NCBI GenBank assembly: GCA_002796045.1
Contig: PCVM01000046.1
Coordinates: 1-5,346, forward strand
Origin: Candidatus Roizmanbacteria bacterium CG11_big_fil_rev_8_21_14_0_20_36_8
Lineage (GTDB): Bacteria > Patescibacteriota > Microgenomatia > UBA1406 > GWC2-37-13
DNA: 5,346 nt
Reading direction: 5' to 3'
Shown here: positions 1-5,346 of the stretch, piece after piece
Layout: each line of letters opens with the position of its first letter
Position numbering within the stretch: the stretch's first letter is position 1
Translations under genes and position numbers: made by a program
The notes under the pieces: generated by a model
Database searches by the model: none
What the model saw: only the letters and a program-made list of their open reading frames with translations
Told to the model about the DNA's origin: nothing

Positions 1-44
1 CAATGATCATAAATGCGCTTTCATTTAAATACGATGAGACCTAG
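1..44 (+). CDS. C-terminal tail of a dockerin protein, paralogue of the 3346-4587 gene (5' end outside window)
   Basis: Reading from base 3 gives M-I-I-N-A-L-S-F-K-Y-D-E-T followed by TAG at 42-44. The gene at 3346-4587 ends I-I-I-N-A-L-S-F-K-Y-D-E-L-E, so 11 consecutive residues are identical. Over the 38 aligned bases (1-38 against 4541-4578) I count seven differences: six are silent third-position changes and one changes Met to Ile. That pattern is what selection on a protein leaves, so this is a real coding end and not chance. The matching segment is the last helix of a dockerin. The rest of the protein is not visible; that it also has an N-terminal anchor and cohesin-like domain is only a guess from the paralogue. 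Confidence 0.85.
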   Translation, partial: MIINALSFKYDET

Positions 45-58
45 AGGAGAGCATTTAG

Positions 59-98
59 ACAAAATATACATCTTTGGACTTTTGTGTGAATATTTTGT
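59..98. repeat. AT-rich inverted repeat upstream of the protease gene
   Basis: ACAAAATAT at 59-67 is the exact reverse complement of ATATTTTGT at 90-98. An extra ACA/TGT match (68-70 with 85-87) lies inside it, offset by two bases. It sits in the 73-base gap between the upstream stop and the protease start and touches the possible -10 element. It could be an operator or a weak hairpin; there is no T-run after it, so it is not a typical terminator. Being so AT-rich, it may be chance. Confidence 0.3.
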
Positions 99-117
99 AT
101 AGTGATAATAATCGTAT
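74..117 (+). promoter_or_regulatory. Possible promoter of the protease gene, with short or no 5' leader
   Basis: Two -10-like hexamers lie just before the start: TATAGT at 98-103, with a weak TTGGAC at 74-79 eighteen bases upstream, and GATAAT at 104-109 (5 of 6 consensus). Transcription from the second would begin within a few bases of the ATG at 118. No Shine-Dalgarno sequence precedes that ATG, which fits a leaderless message. The -35 match is poor, so this is tentative. Confidence 0.25.
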
Positions 118-2244
118 ATGAGATCATCTTTCTTCGATAACTTGGCAGTAATTTTTATCCCTCTCTTCCTCTTGATTGGATTGTTAATCGCGCCTTTTTC
201 AAATGTATCGGCTCAATCTAGTCGTATTGACTACACTCCTAAACTCGACCATCTTGAGCCGCAAAATCCAAACTACCCAAAATATGCACCTAATCGAATA
301 ATTGTCAAATTTAAAAAAGATCAATCTCCGCTTGTACTTCAGGAAAAGGTTGATGAACGAATAAAACAACGATCTTCATTAACTGGTCTACTTTCTCAAC
401 AAATAACTGATGTTGCTTATCATATACGTGGTCAAGAATTACCTGAAATTCAATTAGAAAAGCTAAATTCTTTTGCAGAAATACGAGATGTTGAAGGCAC
501 GTCTATATTCAAGTTACTACCACAATCAAAAGAGACCTTTATATACGAAAACACTGAAAAAAAAGATATCGATGTAGAAAAGATTGCAGTAGATTTTGAA
601 AAACTTAAAGAGGTTGATTTTGCCGAACCCGATTATGTAACACGAGCATTTTTTACTCCAAACGATACATATTATTCCATTCAGTGGAATTATGATAAGA
701 TCAACGCTCCAAATGCTTGGGATATTGAAAAGGGGAGCACAAATGGGAGTGTCATAATAGCTGTTGTTGATACTGGAATAGCATGGAATCACCTAGATCT
801 TGACGATAAAATTCTGGCAGTATACGATCTTTGTAGTGGTGACATGTATATGGATTGTAGTGGGAGCAAGGGGTATGACTATAATACTCATGGATCTCAT
901 GTGGCTGGAACTGCAGCTGCAGAAACTAATAATGCCAAGGGAGTGGCAGGAACCGGCTTCAATACGAAACTGATTTCTCTTAAAGCTCTCGATAATCATG
1001 GGAAAGGATATGATACTTGGATGGCAAACGCACTGTATACTTTAATATATTATTATTCTGGAGATCATATTGTAGTGAATATGAGCCTAGGTCTTGGTAA
1101 CAATTCCCAGGTCTTACAAAATGCAGTAACTGCCGCACACAATGCGGGATTTGTTATCGTAGCGGCTGCGGGAAATGAAAATACCAATACTATTTCTTAT
1201 CCTGCAGGTTCTTTGGAAGTTATAAGCGTTGCTTCAATTGGTCCAAATGACACAAAATCATCCTTTTCTAATTATGGTCCAAGTTGGGTTGATATTGCCG
1301 CTCCAGGAGGAGAAATTCCCTGTAAGGGCGATGGGTCGAATTGTATTCTTTCAACAACATCGGTCGGAATAGATGGTCTTCATTATTTTGGCTTAATGGC
1401 TGGAACATCTCAAGCTTCGCCTCATGTTGCAGGTGCTGCTGCATTAGTATGGGGAAAAAATCCTTCATTTACCAACTTACAAGTACGCAATATCCTCCAG
1501 TCTAGTGCCAGTCAAATCATGGGAACAGGAACATACTGGAAATATGGCAAACTAAATGCGGCCGCGGCGCTTGCACCCCCGGCCGCAACTATCACCCCAA
1601 TACCCACACTCACACCTCTCCCAACCTCAACACCAACTCTTACTCCAACTCCAACAACTGCACCGGCTCCAGATCTCATTGTAGAAAGTATCAACGTCAT
1701 AGATTCACAAACTGGACCTTCCGGAACTTACGACATCGTAGTTACTATCAAAAATCAAGGCGATGCGACTGCTGGTTTTCACCGAAATTACCTTTACCTA
1801 AATCCTATAGATCAACCACCTATTCTAAGTACCCAAGACACTTCAAATGGAACTTATGGTGGCAACCTGCCGCCCGGACAAAATTATGAGTGGGCAATTA
1901 TTGAAAATGCTTTTGCTGAAACAAACTACGTCATTTATGCTTGGGTAGATCGAGATAATGGAGTAATAGAATCCGACGATAGTAATAATCAACTTATGAT
2001 TGATTATACCGTCTTGGCTCCAACTCCAACCCCTGATGCCTGCCCACTTTTCTCATTGGGGGACGTGACCTGTGATGGAGTTATCAACTCTGCAGATTAT
2101 GCAGTTTGGTATACGGAATATTTATGCACTATTGATGATAATATCAACTGTACAACCGAGTCTGATTTTGATAACAATGGGATAATTAATTTATTTGATT
2201 TTGTGATATTGATTTCAGGTATTAGATATGTTTCTTTGAAGTAG
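118..2244 (+). CDS. Secreted subtilisin-family (S8) serine protease with CARDB and dockerin domains
   Basis: A 708-residue exported endopeptidase. Residues 1-32 form a signal peptide with a hydrophobic core at about 10-26 and a likely cleavage after V-S-A. Residues 57-180 resemble a subtilisin/fervidolysin-type prodomain, beginning PNRIIVKFK and ending DFAEPDYV. The catalytic domain, about 185-485, has the full S8 set: Asp218 in VVDTG, His258 in HGSHVAG, oxyanion Asn353 in AAAGNEN and Ser431 in GTSQASPHVAG. It should therefore be active. A Thr/Pro linker (about 487-517) leads to a CARDB-like beta-sandwich (about 519-633), then a short TPTP linker and a dockerin (642-705). The dockerin has two EF-type loops, starting at D649 and D683. 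The ATG at 118 is secure because TAA at 109-111 closes the frame and no other Met comes before residue 243. There is no LPxTG motif or C-terminal membrane helix, so attachment would depend on the dockerin. Its natural substrate is unknown. Confidence 0.93.
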   Translation: MRSSFFDNLAVIFIPLFLLIGLLIAPFSNVSAQSSRIDYTPKLDHLEPQNPNYPKYAPNRIIVKFKKDQSPLVLQEKVDERIKQRSSLTGLLSQQITDVAYHIRGQELPEIQLEKLNSFAEIRDVEGTSIFKLLPQSKETFIYENTEKKDIDVEKIAVDFEKLKEVDFAEPDYVTRAFFTPNDTYYSIQWNYDKINAPNAWDIEKGSTNGSVIIAVVDTGIAWNHLDLDDKILAVYDLCSGDMYMDCSGSKGYDYNTHGSHVAGTAAAETNNAKGVAGTGFNTKLISLKALDNHGKGYDTWMANALYTLIYYYSGDHIVVNMSLGLGNNSQVLQNAVTAAHNAGFVIVAAAGNENTNTISYPAGSLEVISVASIGPNDTKSSFSNYGPSWVDIAAPGGEIPCKGDGSNCILSTTSVGIDGLHYFGLMAGTSQASPHVAGAAALVWGKNPSFTNLQVRNILQSSASQIMGTGTYWKYGKLNAAAALAPPAATITPIPTLTPLPTSTPTLTPTPTTAPAPDLIVESINVIDSQTGPSGTYDIVVTIKNQGDATAGFHRNYLYLNPIDQPPILSTQDTSNGTYGGNLPPGQNYEWAIIENAFAETNYVIYAWVDRDNGVIESDDSNNQLMIDYTVLAPTPTPDACPLFSLGDVTCDGVINSADYAVWYTEYLCTIDDNINCTTESDFDNNGIINLFDFVILISGIRYVSLK
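1557..1587. repeat. GC-rich inverted repeat at the catalytic domain-linker junction
   Basis: TGCGGCCG at 1557-1564 is the exact reverse complement of CGGCCGCA at 1580-1587, with a 15-base loop that is also GC-rich. It encodes about residues 480-490 (NAAAALAPPAA), the end of the protease catalytic domain just before the Thr/Pro linker. Surrounding DNA is clearly AT-rich, so the patch stands out. It may simply reflect Ala/Pro codons, or mark where a domain module was joined. Confidence 0.5.
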
Positions 2245-2278
2245 ACAAAGTTAAAATATAATATTATTATTATAATAC
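2242..2278 (+). promoter_or_regulatory. Candidate internal promoter before the first cohesin-like gene
   Basis: TAGACA at 2242-2247 (5 of 6 to TTGACA, and containing the protease stop codon) is followed after 17 bases by TATTAT at 2265-2270 (5 of 6 to TATAAT). Transcription would start at about 2276-2278, right at the ATG at 2279, giving a leaderless message. Perfect TATAAT hexamers also occur at 2257-2262 and 2271-2276, but lack a well-placed -35. There is no Shine-Dalgarno sequence. The spacer is almost all A and T, so chance matches are likely. Confidence 0.33.
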
Positions 2279-3349
2279 ATGGTTAAAAAAATAAAATCTC
2301 TAAAAAAATTTTTTAAGTATTTTACAAATAAGAAGTTAATTTTTATTGTTTTTATTGCCATTACCTCGATCCTTGGCTTACTTTGGTATATAAATAACTA
2401 CGCTTATAAATCTAAAGCCACAGGAGACAGTATTACTGTCGACCTTCACGGTCCAAATACAAATCCTAAAATTGGTGAATATTTTACAGTTAAACTTAAG
2501 GCTTTTGAATACGGATATGAGATTGTCGCCGTAGAGATCTTTTTAAAATTTGACAAAACTAAACTCTCGTACAATGGATTTGAAGATCCTAGTGAATATT
2601 TTGAAGATGATGATCCACAAAATAGTGATGGTAAACCTGTGATTATTACTGATGAAATATTGGACTATGATGACACTCACTTTGTTGAACACCTGATATT
2701 GCTTAGGACTGGAAACTTGCCATCTATGATAGGTGCTGATGAAAGCTTGCTGTACTTTAATTTTACGCCAAGTGTTTCTGACTCTTCTGTTGTTGGCCTA
2801 CTCAAAGAGGCCTCCTATAAAACAGCAATTTATGCGATAAAACACGACTACGCCAACAACATTCACACGCCGGTTGAGTTTGAAGTGACAATTGGTCAAC
2901 CAAATGGAATTACAATCGACATCCAAACTGAGCCTACAGTCACGCCCACCACCACTCCAACAAATGTCCCTCCTACGGCTACTCCTACCAAAACTCCAAC
3001 ACCAACACTGACTCCCACTATTACTCCAACTTCAACTCCTATTCCACCAACTGCAACTATTACTCCAACAAATGTCCCTCCTACGGCTACTTCAACTCCA
3101 GTAGATACCTGTCCATATTTCCAGTATGGAGATGCAAATTGTGATGGAATAATTGGAATAGTAGATTTCGGCTGCTGGAGAAGTGTCTTTCTCACAGGTA
3201 TAGTTCCACAGGCCTGTCAAGTTCATGATGCCAATAATGACGGGACGGTGACGGCTTTAGAGGCTGTAGATTTTGACAATAGCGGAACAGTAAAAATTAT
3301 GGACTATGTGATCTGGAGAACTTATAAGATTGCCGGCGTGCCAATATGA
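2279..3349 (+). CDS. Membrane-anchored or exported cohesin-like protein with Thr/Pro linker and dockerin
   Basis: A 356-residue protein of no named family. A Lys-rich N-terminus (residues 2-19) precedes one hydrophobic segment (about 20-38), placing the rest outside the cell. After it comes Y-K-S-K-A (43-47), which may be a signal-peptidase site. Residues 51-205 resemble a cohesin-type beta-sandwich: ITVDL, then IGEYFTVKLKA, VEIFLKFDKTKL and SLLYFNFTP, the order seen in cohesins. A Thr/Pro linker covers about 217-275. The dockerin (278-353) has three loops with standard EF-hand spacing: D285-N287-D289-D296, D317-N319-D321-E328 and D331-D333-S335-D342. Dockerins normally have two. The start is fixed by the in-frame TAA at 2273-2275. 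It lies 34 bases after the protease and overlaps the next gene by four bases. A surface scaffold or receptor role is inferred; the cohesin call needs a profile search. Confidence 0.85.
   Translation: MVKKIKSLKKFFKYFTNKKLIFIVFIAITSILGLLWYINNYAYKSKATGDSITVDLHGPNTNPKIGEYFTVKLKAFEYGYEIVAVEIFLKFDKTKLSYNGFEDPSEYFEDDDPQNSDGKPVIITDEILDYDDTHFVEHLILLRTGNLPSMIGADESLLYFNFTPSVSDSSVVGLLKEASYKTAIYAIKHDYANNIHTPVEFEVTIGQPNGITIDIQTEPTVTPTTTPTNVPPTATPTKTPTPTLTPTITPTSTPIPPTATITPTNVPPTATSTPVDTCPYFQYGDANCDGIIGIVDFGCWRSVFLTGIVPQACQVHDANNDGTVTALEAVDFDNSGTVKIMDYVIWRTYKIAGVPI
2954..2983 (+). repeat. 30-base exact direct repeat in linker, copy 1
   Basis: Identical base for base to 3062-3091, 108 bases downstream and in the same frame. 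Both copies encode T-P-T-N-V-P-P-T-A-T (residues 226-235 here). Because every silent position also matches, it suggests recent duplication inside the linker. Confidence 0.9.
3062..3091 (+). repeat. 30-base exact direct repeat in linker, copy 2
   Basis: Second copy of the repeat at 2954-2983, encoding residues 262-271. The bases on either side differ from those around copy 1, so the identity stops exactly at 30 bases. It lies directly before the start of the dockerin. Confidence 0.9.
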
Positions 3350-4587
3350 ATTCAGCCCATCCAAAAAAAAATACCAAAAATCTTTTAAAAAGCATCGAGA
3401 TGTTTTTTTTGGCACTTGTTGTGGTTGGAGTTTCAGTTAGCATTCTGGGCTATTTTTATAAATATAGTCATAAATCAAAAGCTGATTCAGATAAAATTGC
3501 GGTTGAATTTTCTACAAATGAAATACTTTTAGATTCTCAAAATTCTTCTTCTAGTTCAAATATCCTTTTATTATCTCCTGATCAGCCCCTTGTTGGCGCT
3601 ACAGTTTTGGTAAACTACCCAAAAGATATCGTGGACGTACAAGTTGACAACAGTGACTCTTGCTCAGATATTGAATTACTTTTTTCTTCTAATATTGATG
3701 AAGACGAAGGAACAATTATCATTACTAAAATTGCTCCGGATACTCAGGAGATCTTACCACAAGGGATTATATGTTTTGCAAAAATCATTTTTAGTAAAAC
3801 TGCAGATGGATCAGGAGCGGTAACTTTTGCAGATGGTCCGCTTGGAAACCGCTCTTGGGAAATAGTTGGTGAAAATCTCCAGGAATATGCCCCATCCTAT
3901 GCTGACCAATCAATAAACATCACAGTTTCAGATTCAGGAGTTACACCAAGTCCGTCAGAGATTCCGACTTATACACCGTCTCCAAGTCCTGATCCATCAA
4001 TAACCGACGCTCCAACTGCGTCTCCAACTCCAGGCAGTACTCAAACATCAAGAAAGGTAGATTTTTCAATAAAACTACAAGGTGTTACAAAAATACCAAG
4101 AAATACTGGAGATATCCCAGTCGTGATTTCTTTTGTAAGAGATGAAGAGATCGTCGATACTCGATCGACGATCTTCAAAGTTCAGCCTGATGGTTCTTGG
4201 AAAGGAAGTGGGCAGTATGATAATCTTTTGAGTGGAGTTGACTATTTGCTGCTCATTAAAGGACCAAAACATCTTCAGAAAAAAATTTGTGTCGCTCGAC
4301 CAAATGAAGCAATAAGTGGCCATTACAGTTGTCAAACTGGTAGTATAAGGGTAGAAAATGGCGATACAAATTTCGACATGACTGGTATTATGCTATTGGC
4401 TGGAGATCTGCCAGTTCAAAATGGAATCATTGATGCTGTCGATATCATTTATATAAGAAATAATCTTGGAAGCAAAGATCCAGAAGTTGTCTCACGGGCT
4501 GACTTAAACTATGACGAGATTGTCGATTCTCAGGACTATACAATAATAATAAACGCACTCTCTTTCAAATACGATGAGTTAGAATAA
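3346..4587 (+). CDS. Membrane-anchored or exported protein with cohesin-like, Ig-like and dockerin domains
   Basis: A 413-residue protein of no named family. A basic N-terminus (7-15) and one hydrophobic segment (about 18-37) are followed by H-K-S-K-A (42-46), matching the same position in the preceding gene. Residues 49-194 look like a divergent cohesin-type beta-sandwich (PLVGATVLVNYPKDIVDVQV; CFAKIIFS; ending SINITV). A Ser/Pro/Thr linker spans about 199-234. Residues 237-340 form an Ig-like or carboxypeptidase-regulatory-like domain with YLLLIKGPKHLQKKICV, a pattern I recall from CPR dockerin proteins. The dockerin covers about 352-409: its second loop is regular (D386-N388-D390-D397), the first has one extra residue and weak ligands (D354 to D366). 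The start overlaps the previous stop as ATGA with no Shine-Dalgarno, suggesting coupled translation; TAA at 3325-3327 excludes a longer form. A surface scaffold role is inferred. Confidence 0.83.
   Translation: MNSAHPKKNTKNLLKSIEMFFLALVVVGVSVSILGYFYKYSHKSKADSDKIAVEFSTNEILLDSQNSSSSSNILLLSPDQPLVGATVLVNYPKDIVDVQVDNSDSCSDIELLFSSNIDEDEGTIIITKIAPDTQEILPQGIICFAKIIFSKTADGSGAVTFADGPLGNRSWEIVGENLQEYAPSYADQSINITVSDSGVTPSPSEIPTYTPSPSPDPSITDAPTASPTPGSTQTSRKVDFSIKLQGVTKIPRNTGDIPVVISFVRDEEIVDTRSTIFKVQPDGSWKGSGQYDNLLSGVDYLLLIKGPKHLQKKICVARPNEAISGHYSCQTGSIRVENGDTNFDMTGIMLLAGDLPVQNGIIDAVDIIYIRNNLGSKDPEVVSRADLNYDEIVDSQDYTIIINALSFKYDELE
4148..4174. repeat. Perfect 11-base inverted repeat with 5-base loop inside the third complete gene
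   Basis: AGATCGTCGAT at 4148-4158 and ATCGACGATCT at 4164-4174 are exact reverse complements around the loop ACTCG. The sequence encodes about residues 268-277 (EEIVDTRSTIF region) of the Ig-like domain. RNA would form a stable hairpin. There is no T-run after it, so termination is unlikely; an RNA-processing or structural role, or chance, remains possible. Confidence 0.75.
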
Positions 4588-4606
4588 ACAAACTTATAAG
4601 GATTCT

Positions 4607-4627
4607 GCCCTTCCGGGTTAATTTTCA
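4607..4627. terminator. Weak hairpin between convergent genes, possible terminator
   Basis: The 30-base spacer between the two converging genes ends in CCC-TTCC-GGG (4608-4617), extended by one G-T pair and followed on the + strand by TTAATTTT. On the - strand the loop reads GGAA, a GNRA-type tetraloop. The stem is only three or four pairs and overlaps the stop codon of the - strand gene, so termination here is uncertain. Confidence 0.25.
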
Positions 4628-5346
4628 TTAAAAAAACCCACTTCTTTTGAGCTCAGTCGAAACAACCCTTCATCAAGACGTCGCTGATCAAGGTAATGTG
4701 CTGTAAATCCGACAGCTCTGGCAATTACAAACAATGCATTAAAAAATTCAATATCTACAAGTTTTTGTAAATCTGCCACTTCCATCTCCTCTTTCTCAGT
4801 TAGCAAATCAAGTAAAACAGCTCCAATTGCCCCGTCGACATTTAAAATCAAATTGCCTTTTTTAGAAGTTGTAATCTTTTCGATATCTTTTGCGAAGTCT
4901 GTATATGGCGTCTTTTTAATATTGCTAATAAACTTAAGTATCTCAAAAACACGTGGGTCTGGGGAGTCAATACGATATTTTTTGTGGCCGATCCCTGAGA
5001 TTCGTTTACCCGACTTTGCAACTTCCTCAACGTATTCTGATGGAGAAATGTTTTGCCCAACACCTTCAAGCCAATGTCCGGCCGCCTGATTAATTGCGCC
5101 GCCAAAACGTGGCCCGATCGTAAGCAGTCCTGAAGCAAGAGATGAAACAAGATCTTTTCCGGCGCGGGCAGCGATCATAGTGCTGACCGCGCCTGAAACA
5201 TATGGCCCGTGGTCAACTAACAATTTCAATATAAGTTCTATAAATTCAGCCGTGACTTTTGATTTTAATTGTCGCCCGAGGATCATAGATCCGACAATAT
5301 GGCCGTAAGTTTTTGTTGTGGCAAAAGATAACATCTCCTCACCGAT
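4618..5346 (-). CDS. ATP-citrate lyase / citryl-CoA lyase, citrate-synthase-like C-terminal domain (5' end outside window)
   Basis: The frame stays open to the window edge (I-G-E-E before Met at 5334-5332), so the true start lies beyond 5346. About 242 residues are visible. They match the C-terminal part of ATP-citrate lyase as I know it from the human enzyme: DHGPYVSG, ARAGKDLVSSL, SGLLTIGPRFGGA, KITTSKK, LILNVDG and HYLDQRRL occur in the same order. Counting from Met at 5334, His117 in GIGH and Asp167 in NVDG correspond to human His900 and Asp1026, and DHG lies at 41-43. This domain cleaves citryl-CoA to acetyl-CoA and oxaloacetate in the cytoplasm. The missing part decides whether it is a full ACL subunit with the CoA-ligase domains or a stand-alone citryl-CoA lyase. 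It has no Cys, unlike the exported proteins. Ordinary citrate synthase is less likely given the ACL-specific motifs. Confidence 0.9.
   Translation of the reverse strand: MGEEMLSFATTKTYGHIVGSMILGRQLKSKVTAEFIELILKLLVDHGPYVSGAVSTMIAARAGKDLVSSLASGLLTIGPRFGGAINQAAGHWLEGVGQNISPSEYVEEVAKSGKRISGIGHKKYRIDSPDPRVFEILKFISNIKKTPYTDFAKDIEKITTSKKGNLILNVDGAIGAVLLDLLTEKEEMEVADLQKLVDIEFFNALFVIARAVGFTAHYLDQRRLDEGLFRLSSKEVGFFNEN

Noticed and set aside
45..51. AGGAGAG resembling a Shine-Dalgarno site
   Set aside because: It is about 66 bases before the protease ATG and no open frame begins at a suitable distance after it.
526..999. Short - strand open frames across the protease prodomain and catalytic domain (also 1268-1468)
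   Set aside because: The + strand has intact S8 motifs throughout, and the antisense products look unlike any protein.
2954..3091. CRISPR-like pair of 30-base repeats
   Set aside because: Only two copies exist, the distance is 108 bases, and both are in frame within a low-complexity linker.
2896..3195. 99-codon open frame on the - strand
   Set aside because: It is the antisense of the Thr/Pro linker, giving a monotonous Val/Gly protein; the same effect explains 1512-1700 (-).
3347..3349. TGA as a sense codon (alternative code) joining the 2279-3349 and 3346-4587 genes
   Set aside because: The dockerin is complete before the TGA, the read-through frame would close within about a dozen codons, and the next gene starts with its own basic N-terminus and membrane segment.
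4848..5150. Open frames overlapping the citrate-lyase gene (4848-5150 - and 4853-5089 +)
   Set aside because: They lie inside a strongly conserved enzyme frame and show no recognisable domain.
1..5346. Insertion sequence, tRNA, rRNA or phage genes
   Set aside because: No transposase, integrase, terminal inverted repeats or cloverleaf-like sequence was seen on either strand.

Overview
The window is an AT-rich bacterial segment with four coding regions on the + strand, the first only a tail, and one partial gene converging on the - strand. The + strand genes form a cluster of exported, modular, dockerin-bearing proteins. The - strand gene is the C-terminal part of an ATP-citrate lyase / citryl-CoA lyase enzyme. 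The source looks like a Candidate Phyla Radiation (Patescibacteria) bacterium, perhaps Microgenomates. This is an inference from protein style: a single N-terminal membrane segment followed by a K-S-K-A motif, cohesin-like domains, Thr/Pro linkers, dockerins with D-Y/F-x-x-W helices, and a 'KGPKHLQKK' Ig-like domain. Stops TAA, TAG and TGA are all used, so the code is standard and not the TGA-recoded one of Gracilibacteria/Absconditabacteria.

Layout. Bases 1-44 are the last codons of a gene whose C-terminus nearly matches that of the third complete gene, so a paralogue lies just upstream. Bases 118-2244 encode a secreted subtilisin-family (S8) protease with prodomain, complete catalytic residues, a CARDB domain and a dockerin. 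Bases 2279-3349 encode a membrane-anchored or exported protein with a cohesin-like domain, a long Thr/Pro linker and a dockerin that has a third EF-hand-type loop. Bases 3346-4587 overlap this by ATGA and encode a second cohesin-like protein with an added Ig-like domain and a more divergent dockerin. Bases 4588-4617 are a short convergent spacer. Bases 4618-5346 (-) are the citrate-lyase fragment, which runs off the window.

How the genes may work together (inference): the two cohesin-like proteins could act as cell-surface receptors or scaffolds, and the dockerin-tagged protease could attach to them, giving a small cellulosome-like proteolytic assembly on the cell surface. Both scaffold candidates also carry dockerins, so they could chain to one another. 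None of this pairing is shown by sequence alone. The citrate-lyase gene is metabolic, faces the other way, and is probably unrelated to the cluster.
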